Below, piece by piece: positions 8,493 through 18,593 of a DNA stretch of 64,000 nt (within the stretch, counting starts at the first letter, position 1; each line of letters opens with the position of its first letter). The stretch is from assembly GCF_014647415.1 (NCBI RefSeq), contig NZ_BMPD01000010.1:62001-126000 (forward strand), given 5' to 3'. The position numbers and the translations under genes were made by a program. A model generated the notes under the pieces. The model did not search any database, had not been told where the DNA came from, and saw only the letters and a list, made by a program, of their open reading frames with translations. The stretch is from Haloarcula sebkhae (GTDB lineage: Archaea > Halobacteriota > Halobacteria > Halobacteriales > Haloarculaceae).

Positions 8493-9731
8493 ATGAGTGA
8501 TGGGTCCGATCTTGACGATGTCTGGGCCACCGGAGAAATCTTCGATGATGAAGAGGTTCTTCATGAACACTGGACGCCGGAATCCGTTCCTGAACGAGCT
8601 TCCGAGCGAGATGAAATAATCCGAGGACTTCGCCGGGCCTTCCGCGGTGAAGCACCAAAGAACATGTTTCTCCAGGGAAAGACTGGTCAAGGAAAAACTG
8701 CGACCGCACAGCACGTTCTTGAAATGTTTGAACAGCGAGCTGACCAACAGAATCTCGACGTAGATACGGTCTACGTCTCGTGTGCTAACCACAAATCCTC
8801 CTATAAAGTTGCCTGCGATATCGTCGAACAGTACATGGGTGAGAACCCGCATGGCCACGGCCAGCACAAGGTCTTTGAGATGATGTTCGATGTGTTTGAG
8901 AGCCTCGCAGAGATCGTCGTGGTTGTCCTCGACGAAGTTGACTCAATCGGCGATAAGCACGACATTCTCTACTCGATTCCTCGCGCCCGAAAACAGGGCG
9001 ACGTAAAAAACACTAAGCTCGGGATTATCGGGATCACAAACGATTCTACATTTCTCTCGAATCTGGACCCGAAAGTCAAATCCTCACTATATGACTCAGT
9101 AATCCAGTTCGACGCGTATGACTCGGAGGAACTCCAGCAGATTCTTTCGCGACGTGCTGACCGTGCATTCGTTGATGGGGCCGTCGATGACTCGGCTATC
9201 TCGTTATGTGCTGCCTTCGCTGCGCAGGACAAGGGTTCTGCTCGCCAGGCAATTGATTATCTCTACGAAGCCGGTGAGGTTGCGCTTGATCACTCGGATG
9301 ATCTCATCGTCGACGATCATGTCCGGGAGGCCGAAGAGCGCGTTGAGAAACGATACATCACTCAGAGCATCAATGGACTTACGATTCAGGATCAGGCGAC
9401 GCTCACGGCCATGGTTTCCGTCGCCGTTGACGGCGACGAACCAGCCCGAACGCGCCGCGTGTACTCTGAGTATTCAAATCTCTGTTCGGAAATTGGTGTC
9501 AATAAGCTAGCTTTCGACCGGATGCGGGACCACCTTCTTGAGTTGGACATGATTGGAATAATTGACGGAAAGAAGCGCACAGGCGACGGTCAAGGCGGCG
9601 AGAAGTACTACTGGGAGATGAGTACTGATACTGGGACGACTATCGAAGTTCTTGAATCAATTAGCCGTCTTGACGATGTCATCGATATCGTCGTCTCATC
9701 AGCACAGAACTCGAGTATTACGAACTACTAA
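8493..9731 (+). CDS. orc1: Orc1/Cdc6 replication initiator
   Basis: This 412-aa AAA+ ATPase has Walker A GKTGQGKTAT (about 62-71), Walker B VVVLDEVDSIGD (about 143-154) and sensor-1 GITNDSTF (about 180). The C-terminal winged helix (about 310-400) should contact the ORB repeats. Orc1/Cdc6 proteins bind ORBs, melt the adjacent AT-rich DNA and load MCM. The start is the ATG matching the TATA box at 8460. Adjacency to the origin indicates it initiates replication of this replicon. Confidence 0.95.
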   Translation: MSDGSDLDDVWATGEIFDDEEVLHEHWTPESVPERASERDEIIRGLRRAFRGEAPKNMFLQGKTGQGKTATAQHVLEMFEQRADQQNLDVDTVYVSCANHKSSYKVACDIVEQYMGENPHGHGQHKVFEMMFDVFESLAEIVVVVLDEVDSIGDKHDILYSIPRARKQGDVKNTKLGIIGITNDSTFLSNLDPKVKSSLYDSVIQFDAYDSEELQQILSRRADRAFVDGAVDDSAISLCAAFAAQDKGSARQAIDYLYEAGEVALDHSDDLIVDDHVREAEERVEKRYITQSINGLTIQDQATLTAMVSVAVDGDEPARTRRVYSEYSNLCSEIGVNKLAFDRMRDHLLELDMIGIIDGKKRTGDGQGGEKYYWEMSTDTGTTIEVLESISRLDDVIDIVVSSAQNSSITNY

Positions 9732-10230
9732 ATACCTCTTTAGAGCTGTTTAGACGTCTGAAATTATTAGTATTGGAAAACAATCTGCCCTTTTATCAAT
9801 GTGTAATCGTCTGCGTCAGACATGCTGACTGGTCCGTCTTGACCGGGATGTCTCCACCGTGGCTGTCAATGCCGTAGAGTTTTGCTTCCGTCTGTCGATG
9901 ATATTTACTTTCAGATACTGGACAGTAGTTTCGAGCTTATTACCAACTATATAGTCTATGTTCTAGATTGGGCTACTGTATAAGATTTCTAATAATTAGC
10001 CTCGATCACGGCTTACAGACTAGTCTGAGTATGCATTAAAAATCAACCAATAGCATACGAGTAGGTAACCCAGTATAATACGAAGTATTATACAGTAGTA
10101 ATGTCCATTTGAGGCACAAGTTATTTGTTCATTCCACTGTCAGGACACGGTGGTGAATTCAGTATGGTATTCACCTCAAATGTATGTAATTCAATATAAT
10201 ATACGATAGCGGGTCATCGGTGGGGAATCA
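9732..10230. other. AT-rich intergenic region between orc1 and the conjugation operon
   Basis: These 499 bp hold no gene I can support. They contain the 21-bp palindrome at 10073-10093, a 7-bp-arm inverted repeat GGTGAAT/ATTCACC (10152-10175) and an AT-rich TATA-like stretch at 10193-10205, about 30 nt before the first gene of the conjugation operon. Confidence 0.6.
10073..10093. promoter_or_regulatory. Palindromic operator candidate upstream of the conjugation operon
   Basis: GTATAATAC-GAA-GTATTATAC is a perfect 9-bp inverted repeat with a 3-nt spacer, about 140 bp upstream of the operon start. The symmetry suits a dimeric repressor; no cognate regulator can be assigned. Confidence 0.45.
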
Positions 10231-10719
10231 GTGGACAACCAAACCACCCAGATAGAGACATCCATGTCAACACGAACTAACGCATCGAACGAATCGAACT
10301 CACAATCAACTCTCTACGCTCGCGCAAAGCGCCAGTTCGCTGCAGCGTGGCTCACTCCTGGTGTGCGACCGGCAACGCAGTTGCTGTTGATCCTCACGCT
10401 GTTTGCTGGCTCTGCGATGGGCCAGACCGACGTCGGGAATATATACTGTGGCACTGCTGTCGAAGACGGTGTCAACGTCGTCTTTGGGGCTCTGGCTGGC
10501 CTTGGCCTGCCGGCGACGATGGTCTTCGTCGGCCGCAGCGGGCTCTCATACATGCGGGCTTCGGGCAACCCAAACCAGCAAAACGAGGCCCGGCGGGATC
10601 TCATCCTCTCGCTCGTCGGCTTGGGCGTTGTTGTGCTGGCAATCGTGGCTCCAGAACTCATCACGAAGTTCGGGAACAACGTTGGCTTCGGCTTCTCGGA
10701 CTGCGTGACGCCATTCTAA
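10231..10719 (+). CDS. VirB2/TrbC-like pilin or membrane subunit of the conjugation apparatus
   Basis: This 162-aa protein has a signal-like helix (about 46-66, LLLILTLFAGSAMG), a helix around 84-104 and a last helix around 128-150, with cysteines at IYCGT and SDCVTP that could pair outside. Small two-helix pilins of this layout begin many type IV secretion operons. The GTG at 10231 fits the TATA-like stretch at 10193-10205; the ATG at 10264 is an alternative start. The assignment rests on topology and on the VirB4 and coupling genes downstream, not on a diagnostic motif. Confidence 0.65.
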   Translation: MDNQTTQIETSMSTRTNASNESNSQSTLYARAKRQFAAAWLTPGVRPATQLLLILTLFAGSAMGQTDVGNIYCGTAVEDGVNVVFGALAGLGLPATMVFVGRSGLSYMRASGNPNQQNEARRDLILSLVGLGVVVLAIVAPELITKFGNNVGFGFSDCVTPF

Positions 10720-10728
10720 GGCCACACA

Positions 10729-12795
10729 ATGCCCTCACTCCGCTCATTGCTGGTAATTGCGGCCCTTTGCTCGCTGCTTTCGACAGCCGCAGCTGCGGGG
10801 CCTACGTCTGGGACTACCGGCCCGGCCCAGATCCAGACTGAGCGGGCGACGGGACACACCCTCACCGGTTCGAGCCACGGTGGCGTTGGGGTACTTCAAC
10901 AAAACGCCACCGCACCGAATGGCTCCAGCGGAGAGGGAACGGAAGCGAACAACACTGAAACCAACGAGTCCAGTGCCCGAGGCCCAGCGGCCAACGGAAC
11001 GGCAGCCAACGAAACCGAGGGTAACGAGTCCATTGACCGAGGGCCAGCAACGAACCAGACAGAAGTGAATAGGTCCGTCAAAATGGGAGCAAGGCAGAAC
11101 CTCAGCGCGAAAGTTTCGTGCTACGAGAATGCCTCGAATCCACCAGCAAACGCCTCTGTCGGGGACAACGCGACGGCAGGCGTCGTGCCTCCGAACCGGT
11201 CGTACAACCACAATCACACGTTCTTCCGTGCGCTGTGGTCTGGCGACCCCGATCATCCAGACCTCACACGGGCTGACCGGGCCGAGGCCGAGAACGGCAC
11301 GCTGGCTGTTCTGCCCTCATGCACGGGAGATATGCTCTCTCGCGAGCCATCGAACACGACGCTGTGGAACCGGCCCGAACACGACTCGTTCCGGACTGGT
11401 ATCGAGAACTCCTCGCAACCAGTGAACGTCACGGATACTCGCTCTGGACTCTGGATTCGTGACGCCTATGTTACGTTCTTTAGCGTCGAACCATCGACGG
11501 TTGTCCATCGCGAGTCTGGCACAACGCGTCTGGTCCGTCCGAACGGAACCGTTCGTGCCATCCACGACTACCGGGTGTACATTTCGGAGTTCTTCGAGGA
11601 CGACTTCCGAGTGGTGAACACGTCGACGAGTACGACGCTGTATGCCAACGGCACTGCAATGGACAACAGCACTGCCGCCCAGCCCACGCTCAACTACACC
11701 CAGATCAACGGGACGGCTGAACTCCAGTTGGTGACGACGATCTCGATGAATCTCTCGGAGATTGACGATGACGAGATTGATGAGTACGAACTGACGGTCA
11801 CGGACTCACGGACGGTCCAAGTAGAGAATCTCTCCGAGCGGGAGATGGTCGTCGAGCCCGGCGTCGTTCCGAACGGCAGAGGGGCCACGACCGACGACTA
11901 TCGAATCGGGACTGTAATTCCCGGCAGCTGGCAGAGCGTCCAGTTCGACGCCGGATACGAGGTCCGGAGCAAGTGGCGGTTCTACACTCGTTCACCGCCC
12001 GGCTGGGAAAACTGGTCAGCGAACACGACGACGCCCGTACGACCGCTTGAAACCCACGCTGTCCGGGCTACGGAAGGTCCAGAAGTCACGGTCAACCGCG
12101 TCCAAAACGAGAGTTCCGACGGCTGGCGGCTCATCCCGTCGCTCGAAGCGACGTATCCGATGAACGCGACGGGAAATACGACGGCGAACGCGACCAACAG
12201 GACCACGCTCCCACCGGAGATTCGGGTCAACCGGTCGGAGTCGTTCACGACTGCGGATCGGTTCACGATTCGGAGTGCGGAACAACTCCGGACAGAGAAC
12301 TTCGAGATCCGTGGGCTCGTCCGTGGGAACAGCATCGAACAGCCAGCGGACTCGACGAACCCGACGCCAATCCGGGAGGTTAACATCACCTCTGAGGTCG
12401 TCAATTCGACCGACAACTCGACGGACCTGCTGGTCAGGGTCAACCCGAAGGCTGGCTTCCCGATTGCGGCAGGGAACGTCACTGTCGCAACGGGACAGTC
12501 CAGGGTCGAACGGTCGCTCTCTGCCGATGACGAGATTACGGTCACCGTCGACCAGGGTGAAGTCTCCTCGGCGATAGTCACGTATCGTCCGACTCAGATC
12601 TGGTGGGAGCAAGGGCGTGCTGTCCCGGTTCGGGACACGCAAGAACGCGTTGCGTATGAGGTGGATCTTCCAGACCTTTCGGAGTTCATCGACCTCGCTG
12701 TAGTGACGCTCCTGACGTTGTTGCCGGCTGTGCTGGTACTGTATGGCTACGACGTCTGGATGAGAGGCAAATTCATCGGTTGGTATAATCCATGA
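10729..12795 (+). CDS. Large secreted, sequon-rich surface protein of the conjugation operon
   Basis: The 688-aa product has a signal peptide (about 1-24), a low-complexity region with very many N-x-S/T glycosylation sequons (about 50-150), a long beta-rich extracellular part and one C-terminal helix (about 650-670) before a short RGKFIGWYNP tail. It is thus anchored with nearly all its mass outside. Its place between a pilin-like gene and TrbL/VirB4 genes suggests a mating-contact or channel-exterior role. I do not recognise a family. Its stop overlaps the next start by 4 bp. Confidence 0.7.
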   Translation: MPSLRSLLVIAALCSLLSTAAAAGPTSGTTGPAQIQTERATGHTLTGSSHGGVGVLQQNATAPNGSSGEGTEANNTETNESSARGPAANGTAANETEGNESIDRGPATNQTEVNRSVKMGARQNLSAKVSCYENASNPPANASVGDNATAGVVPPNRSYNHNHTFFRALWSGDPDHPDLTRADRAEAENGTLAVLPSCTGDMLSREPSNTTLWNRPEHDSFRTGIENSSQPVNVTDTRSGLWIRDAYVTFFSVEPSTVVHRESGTTRLVRPNGTVRAIHDYRVYISEFFEDDFRVVNTSTSTTLYANGTAMDNSTAAQPTLNYTQINGTAELQLVTTISMNLSEIDDDEIDEYELTVTDSRTVQVENLSEREMVVEPGVVPNGRGATTDDYRIGTVIPGSWQSVQFDAGYEVRSKWRFYTRSPPGWENWSANTTTPVRPLETHAVRATEGPEVTVNRVQNESSDGWRLIPSLEATYPMNATGNTTANATNRTTLPPEIRVNRSESFTTADRFTIRSAEQLRTENFEIRGLVRGNSIEQPADSTNPTPIREVNITSEVVNSTDNSTDLLVRVNPKAGFPIAAGNVTVATGQSRVERSLSADDEITVTVDQGEVSSAIVTYRPTQIWWEQGRAVPVRDTQERVAYEVDLPDLSEFIDLAVVTLLTLLPAVLVLYGYDVWMRGKFIGWYNP

Positions 12796-13622
12796 CAAAG
12801 CAAGATATACCACGAAATAGCAGTATCGACCGCAGAACCGTGCTTGGACTCCTCAGCGGGGGTCTTGCCACGCTTGCAGGATGCAGTGGCGGGCTGTTTG
12901 ATGACAGTGGCGGAGACGGCGGAAGCGCCAGCCCGCCAGAAGAGCAGTCCGACTACATCGAAGAAACATCGATTGAGATTGTCGAGAACGGCCGCCAATT
13001 GGCTCTGGAAGTGGCTGTGACCGATGAGATCGAGCCGTCATCGGTTAGCATCATCACAGAGTCTGGCCGAGAGTTCTCCAGCGACTACTTCAGCTCCGGC
13101 GAAACCCGGACACGCCTCTCACTAACAGAGGGTGAGGACTCGAATGAGCCACTGCCACGGGGCCAGCACAAACTCTACCTCCGTGGAGATGGCGTCGAAA
13201 CTGAAATTCCACTCCAACTGGGCACGACATTTGAACTCGAGGAAGTTGTTCCTGGAACTGACCACGAAGAAATTCGTGACGACAGTTTAGGAGTGGTTGT
13301 CCAGAATGTGGGACAGCGAACTGGTGCGGCGGTTCGAACAATCCTCAACGGAGAAAACAAAGACAGCGATCCGTTTGAACCAATAGAGCCGGGCGAAACC
13401 GGTATTGTCGAATTCACATATCTGCTTAATGATCGAGTGGCTAATTGTGTGAAGGTTGAAAAAACAACTGAGCGAGATGAAAAACTAACTGTTGAATTCC
13501 TCTGGAGTGCTCCAGTTGTGCTCACTCAAACGATTAGCTATGATAACTCAAAGGGGTGCAAAAAATCCCTAGCTGGTACTCCTGAAGAAATCACCGAAAC
13601 CTCAACCGAGACGGAGACGTAG
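12792..13622 (+). CDS. TAT-exported lipoprotein of the conjugation operon
   Basis: This 276-aa protein starts with a twin-arginine signal (RRTVLGLLSGG) and lipobox LAGC near residue 32, followed by a Gly/Ser linker and a beta-rich domain. Haloarchaeal TAT lipoproteins are anchored to the outer face of the membrane. Translation is coupled to the preceding surface protein and it lies 2 bp before the TrbL-like gene. It could act like a VirB7-type lipoprotein, but that is inference from context. Confidence 0.7.
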   Translation: MTKQDIPRNSSIDRRTVLGLLSGGLATLAGCSGGLFDDSGGDGGSASPPEEQSDYIEETSIEIVENGRQLALEVAVTDEIEPSSVSIITESGREFSSDYFSSGETRTRLSLTEGEDSNEPLPRGQHKLYLRGDGVETEIPLQLGTTFELEEVVPGTDHEEIRDDSLGVVVQNVGQRTGAAVRTILNGENKDSDPFEPIEPGETGIVEFTYLLNDRVANCVKVEKTTERDEKLTVEFLWSAPVVLTQTISYDNSKGCKKSLAGTPEEITETSTETET

Positions 13623-13624
13623 CA

Positions 13625-15334
13625 ATGCAGTCAGGCATTGGTGAGGAAATCGTTGAGGAAATTGTCGAGAGGGTTCTTGGCGAACTCTCGTCGGCAATCA
13701 CATCGGGTATCAGCGGCTTCCTCAATGAACTCAGAACGGACATAACCGAATATTTTGAGGGGTTCTTTGAGTGGCTCATTGATCCGATGGTGGGAACACC
13801 CGCCCCAGAAGGACCAAGCTCGTCAGCCCCTGTTGACATTGCGTTTGAATCTGCAACTAACGCCCCTTGGGACTCACTAATCTCGAACATATACTTCGAC
13901 GCCATTGCTGGGTTAGCACTTGGTCTCCAGTTCTCTGTTTTGGCGATGATCGGGCTCAGATACGGGTCGATGAACCCGGTCATTCGGAAAAAGCTCCTGC
14001 GTCGGCTCGGCGTTGCCTTTCTTTCGCTGTTCTTCTGGCTTCCAGTAGCCTCTCTTGGAACCCAGTTCTTCGATGCAGTCGGTCGTCAAATCTATGCTTC
14101 CGGACATACCGAGGCAGAGGCTGTTGCCCTAATTAGCTCAGCCCAGCAAATTGCGGAACTCAACTTGGGGATCTTCATAGTCCTCATCGTGGTAGGGCTG
14201 TACGTCTACCTGAAGGCGGCGTTCATCTTCATCACCCGGTGGCTGCTGGTCTTCCTGATGACCCTCTCGATGCCGCTGGTCGCGACGTTCTGGGCGGTGG
14301 AAGTCTGGCCGTTGAACCGCTTCTCGGGACTGGCGAAGCAGATCGCCGGCGCGTACCCCGGTGTCCTCGCTGCGGGCATCCCGCCTGCAATCCTGATTCG
14401 GATGAGCTTCGAGGCGACAAACTGGGGACTGGCCTCCGACCTGTCGCTGTTTATCAGCCTCGTGACGCTATATCTGGCGGCAAAGTCTCAGAAGGTCCTC
14501 ATCCAGCGCAGTAGCCGCGTTGCGATTCAACTCAGCGAGCAGGCCCTTGCCGGTGGCAAAAAGCCACTCAAGGTGGGTGCGGCGGCCACTGGCGCAGCGG
14601 CGACAGCCGGCGCTGGAGCGGTCGGTGGACCCGGCGCAGCGATGGCCACGGGTGGCACGATTCGAGCCGCCTCAAGCGCCGCAAAAGGACGCGTTGGAAG
14701 TGCTGCTACGGGTGCCCAAATGGTCCACCGTCAGATGGCGGCCAACCCAGCCGGCATGAAGAGCGGCTCCAGTAGCAGTGGCTCCGGGAGCGGTGGTAGC
14801 GGTGGAAGCGGGACCAACGGCTCCGGTGGTGGCGGAAGCAGTGGCGGCGCAGGCGGTTCCGCCCCGCCCTCTGGGGGCAGTGGTAGCAGCGGGTCCGGTG
14901 GTTCAGGCGGTTCAGGTGGCTCCACTGCCCCCGTCAGTGGGGGCAGCGGGTCCAATGGCGCGTCTGCCGGAAGTGCCCTTGACAGCCGGTTCACCAATGC
15001 CAGCAATGGGAGTGCTCCATCTGGAGACTCCGATAGCGACGCTGACCCGATAGAGGAACGCCAGACAGAGGTTGAGCGGCAAACAGAACTGGAGCCTCAG
15101 ACCAAGATCGAGCGCCAGACACAGGTCAACTCCGGCGACACCAGAGTCTACGAGTCTGGCTCGAACCCGCCATTCTCCGACGAGGACAGTGCTGCAACCG
15201 GGACCGACACCGACAGTGGGTCCGATGGATCTGAGTCGTATGACTCGCTGCAGGACGTGTTTGCGACTGATGACGATGTATTAGGGCCGGATGTGTACCG
15301 CGACGGCCTGCCCCACCGGGAGGACGACGACTAA
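13625..15334 (+). CDS. TrbL/VirB6-like polytopic membrane protein
   Basis: This 569-aa protein has about five to six membrane helices between residues 85 and 290, including AIAGLALGLQFSVLAMIGL and LGIFIVLIVVGLYVYL. An Ala/Gly stretch (about 310-365), a Gly/Ser-rich low-complexity region (about 375-445) and an acidic tail follow. TrbL/VirB6 proteins form the inner-membrane part of conjugation channels and often have variable low-complexity C-termini. It overlaps the VirB4 gene by 1 bp. Confidence 0.75.
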   Translation: MQSGIGEEIVEEIVERVLGELSSAITSGISGFLNELRTDITEYFEGFFEWLIDPMVGTPAPEGPSSSAPVDIAFESATNAPWDSLISNIYFDAIAGLALGLQFSVLAMIGLRYGSMNPVIRKKLLRRLGVAFLSLFFWLPVASLGTQFFDAVGRQIYASGHTEAEAVALISSAQQIAELNLGIFIVLIVVGLYVYLKAAFIFITRWLLVFLMTLSMPLVATFWAVEVWPLNRFSGLAKQIAGAYPGVLAAGIPPAILIRMSFEATNWGLASDLSLFISLVTLYLAAKSQKVLIQRSSRVAIQLSEQALAGGKKPLKVGAAATGAAATAGAGAVGGPGAAMATGGTIRAASSAAKGRVGSAATGAQMVHRQMAANPAGMKSGSSSSGSGSGGSGGSGTNGSGGGGSSGGAGGSAPPSGGSGSSGSGGSGGSGGSTAPVSGGSGSNGASAGSALDSRFTNASNGSAPSGDSDSDADPIEERQTEVERQTELEPQTKIERQTQVNSGDTRVYESGSNPPFSDEDSAATGTDTDSGSDGSESYDSLQDVFATDDDVLGPDVYRDGLPHREDDD

Positions 15335-18300
15335 TGACTGACGCACAAGACGAATACAACACGAACATCATTCACGAATCTCTCGGAGATACAACCAACT
15401 TCTGGGGGGACTACACGCTGGGGGAACTCATTCTGTTCCTCATCCCGCCGTTTGGCTTCCTCGTCGCAATGGGGATGCCATTCGTGCCAGCAGCGCTGTT
15501 CTTCCCAGCACTGGCTCTCGCCGCGGTCGTTGAGGTCTTCCTGTACATCCTGCATAAAGTCCGTCCGGACCACTACCGACTGACTGAGTGGTTACGAGTC
15601 AAACTGTTTTGGCTCGTCAAAAAGCGCCAGTACACTCACGGGCAGGGCAATCAGGACACTCGTCAGGTTACGCGACTTGAGCGGATCATGCCCCACGGGA
15701 TTGAACGCGTCGACGGAGCATACCTCGGGGCAGTTGAGGTCGAGCCCGCGAATATGGCCCTGCAGGATGATGAGAAGTGGCGCAAAGCCGTCAAGTCACT
15801 CACACGCCTGTCAGAGTCGCTGACTGGGCGAGCGAAACTCCACGTCACGACGGCAGAGGTCGACAACGAATCCCACATCCAGGCACACATCGACCGACTC
15901 GAAGACCCTGACGCGAAGAGCCACTCGATCTTCCGCGGGGTGTTGACAGAGTTCGTCAACCGCTACACCGACGATAGCGGCAGTGTCGAGACTGAAACCG
16001 AGATCCAGCGCAAGTACTACATCATCGTCTGGGTGACCGACGACGATATCCACGACCTCCAAGTGGAAGGTGACTCTGTCACGGATTATCTGGCTGGGAT
16101 TCCGGTCATTGGCCGACTATTCGGCCGGTTCGACAGCGACACGCTCACCGATGCCGAGCGAGAGGAATTCAAGGCCAAGAAACTGCATGACCGGCTCCAG
16201 ACTGTCGACAGATCAGTCAACAACATGTTCCGGTGCCGCAGTCGGTCGGTCAGCCCGCACGAGCTGGCACATCTGACTGAGGACTACTGGGCCTGTGAAA
16301 CCCGGTCGGAACGTGAGTACGAAGAGGCGGCCTCCGTCTCCCCGGTGACGTATTCGGCACGGGAACTCATCAAGCACGGCGAGGGTGCTGCAGCCCACGA
16401 CGCTGCGGAGGGCATGGACACTGACGACGTTGGCGGGACCGACTACGAGGTCGATGAAACGGACTTCGTGTCCCAGCTACACCGGCCCGGAGAGAACCAC
16501 CGGTCGCTGGTCGCGCCGACAGATATCGAATGGGAAGCCGAGCACGCCCTGATCGACCAAGAGACCTACACTCGTTGCTTCTGGATCGAGACGTATCCGG
16601 AGCATCCGACGAGTGGGATGCTGGAGCAACTGCTGCTGGATACGGACCTTGCGGTGGATGTCTCAATCTACGTTGATCCATATGACTCGGATGCAGCAGT
16701 GTCGGTGATGAAAGAGTGGATCTCGTCGCTGAAGATGCTGCAAAACGACAAGGGCGAACTTGAGGCTGAAGATATCGAACAGGAGGTCAATCAGGCAAAG
16801 TACATCCGGCAGATGGTCCGGCGGAACCACACGTCGCTGTTCCGTGTCGGCGCGTTCATCCGGTTGACTGCCGAGACCGAAGAGGAACTCCGAAAGCAAA
16901 CGAACCGGCTCGAAACGCTGCTGCGAGACTCGCCGTCGAACTGCGGGGTCAAACGAACGACTCGCCGGCAGGAAGCAGGACTGGTGACAGTCTCGCCGAT
17001 CGGGGCGAACGAACTCGGGCAGAACCGGCTCTCGTCGATGACCGGGGAAGCGCTCGGGTCGCTGTTCCCGTTCTCGTCGAACTACCTGCGGATGGACGAC
17101 GGCATTGAGTACGGACTGCACGGGCACAACGACTCCTCGCTGCTGATCGACCCGTGGGAACTGGAAACCGGCCACTCAGAGCTGGTGACCGGAATGCCCG
17201 GCGGCGGCAAAACCCACGGTACGCAGGCTCGGGCGATGCGGATGCTGAAAAAGCGGTCGGACGTCAAGCAGATCTACGTCGACCCGGTCGGGGATATGCA
17301 CGGCAGTGCGAAGATGCTGGATGCAAAGACGATCACAATCAGCGGCGAGACGCCGTTGAACCCGTGTGAGATGCATCCGACGCCGGACCATGTGCTCGAA
17401 CAGTCTCCGGATATGCAGCCCGTCTCAGCTAAGAAAGACGAAGTGTACGGGGTCATCGAAAACTTCCTGCAATCGCGGGATGTCGATCTGGAGATGCACA
17501 GCGGCCTGATCACGTTCCTGATCGACAAGATATTCTCGGAGTCCGATATCGACCCAGCGGACCCATCGACGCACACGCCGGAGAACTCGCCGGACCTGAG
17601 TGACTTCTTGGAGGTCGTTGACCGCCTTCAAGAGGACCCGGGAATGTTCCCCGGAGCAACGACGGAGTCCTCTCAGGAGAAAATTCAGCAGTACGCAAAC
17701 GAACTCTCGATTGCGCTGCATCCGTTCCGTCCGGGGAGTACGTTCGGCAATCTCTCGAAAGAGTCTGACTTGCGGCTGATTGATGACAGTAGCAAGGCTG
17801 TCTATCTGGATCTCCAGCAGGTCGAAGGCTCGGGTAGCGGCCTCGGCAAGCAGTCGTTCATCATGCAGTTGCTGCTGTCGACGCTGTACCAGCAGGCGAA
17901 GAACATGGAACAGAAGGTGGAAATCATCATCGACGAGGCCCACTATCTGTTCAACGACGACGCGAACTTGGAGTCGCTGAATCAGATTGCCCGCCATCAG
18001 CGCCACGCCGGACTGCGGCTGGTGATGCTGTCCCAGACCCTCTCAGAGTTCGAGGACAAGGGCGCTGCTGAGGAAATTGCGGGGATGTGTCCGATCAAGG
18101 TACATCACCGCGAGCCAGAGCTAGGTGATGAGACCGCGAAAAGTGCTGGACTAACGAGTGAACAGCAGTCCTACATCCAGCACGCGGAAGCCGGGAAAGA
18201 GTCACTGGGCGACGGACAGGGGTATTCACAAGCGCTAGTCCGTGTCGACGAACACGGCGACTATCCGTTGACGATCAAGACGTCGTGGGAAGAGAAGCAG

Positions 18301-18588
18301 ATTATCGACCTCGACGCGGATGCGGAAGATGCGCTGGACGTTGTTGCTCACGAGGTTGATCCCCACGTTGCTGACTTCGAAGAGTTCGTCCATTCCAAAG
18401 CAGTCGAGCAAGAGCTAACGAATCACGGACTGTCGCCTGAGAAGGCTGAACACGTCCTCAATGATCTTAGCGAAGACGAGTTGGTGGACGTGGTGTCTGT
18501 AGCACTTGACCAGGCAGAGCCGGATGCAGTTATCGCCGATGGTGGTATCGAGTCGCAAGAGAACTCGGAGTTTGACAGTACGGAGTGA
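15334..18588 (+). CDS. virB4: VirB4/TraC-like conjugation ATPase with N-terminal membrane segment
   Basis: At 1084 aa this is the motor gene of the operon. Two hydrophobic helices lie at about 28-75, resembling a fused VirB3/PrgI-like part. The ATPase core has Walker A TGMPGGGKTHGTQ (about 618-630), Walker B VEIIIDEAHYLF (about 862-873) and a sensor-like RLVMLSQTLSEF segment. VirB4 energises pilus assembly and substrate transfer and is the most conserved marker of conjugative elements. Flanking genes overlap or nearly touch, showing one operon. Confidence 0.9.
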   Translation: MTDAQDEYNTNIIHESLGDTTNFWGDYTLGELILFLIPPFGFLVAMGMPFVPAALFFPALALAAVVEVFLYILHKVRPDHYRLTEWLRVKLFWLVKKRQYTHGQGNQDTRQVTRLERIMPHGIERVDGAYLGAVEVEPANMALQDDEKWRKAVKSLTRLSESLTGRAKLHVTTAEVDNESHIQAHIDRLEDPDAKSHSIFRGVLTEFVNRYTDDSGSVETETEIQRKYYIIVWVTDDDIHDLQVEGDSVTDYLAGIPVIGRLFGRFDSDTLTDAEREEFKAKKLHDRLQTVDRSVNNMFRCRSRSVSPHELAHLTEDYWACETRSEREYEEAASVSPVTYSARELIKHGEGAAAHDAAEGMDTDDVGGTDYEVDETDFVSQLHRPGENHRSLVAPTDIEWEAEHALIDQETYTRCFWIETYPEHPTSGMLEQLLLDTDLAVDVSIYVDPYDSDAAVSVMKEWISSLKMLQNDKGELEAEDIEQEVNQAKYIRQMVRRNHTSLFRVGAFIRLTAETEEELRKQTNRLETLLRDSPSNCGVKRTTRRQEAGLVTVSPIGANELGQNRLSSMTGEALGSLFPFSSNYLRMDDGIEYGLHGHNDSSLLIDPWELETGHSELVTGMPGGGKTHGTQARAMRMLKKRSDVKQIYVDPVGDMHGSAKMLDAKTITISGETPLNPCEMHPTPDHVLEQSPDMQPVSAKKDEVYGVIENFLQSRDVDLEMHSGLITFLIDKIFSESDIDPADPSTHTPENSPDLSDFLEVVDRLQEDPGMFPGATTESSQEKIQQYANELSIALHPFRPGSTFGNLSKESDLRLIDDSSKAVYLDLQQVEGSGSGLGKQSFIMQLLLSTLYQQAKNMEQKVEIIIDEAHYLFNDDANLESLNQIARHQRHAGLRLVMLSQTLSEFEDKGAAEEIAGMCPIKVHHREPELGDETAKSAGLTSEQQSYIQHAEAGKESLGDGQGYSQALVRVDEHGDYPLTIKTSWEEKQIIDLDADAEDALDVVAHEVDPHVADFEEFVHSKAVEQELTNHGLSPEKAEHVLNDLSEDELVDVVSVALDQAEPDAVIADGGIESQENSEFDSTE

Positions 18589-18593
18589 TTCAT

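Noticed and set aside
12016-12813. 265-codon antisense frame in the surface-protein gene
   Set aside because: Arg-rich shadow of the acidic protein on the plus strand.
17425-18006. 193-codon frame antisense to virB4
   Set aside because: It is a shadow of the strongly supported VirB4 coding frame.
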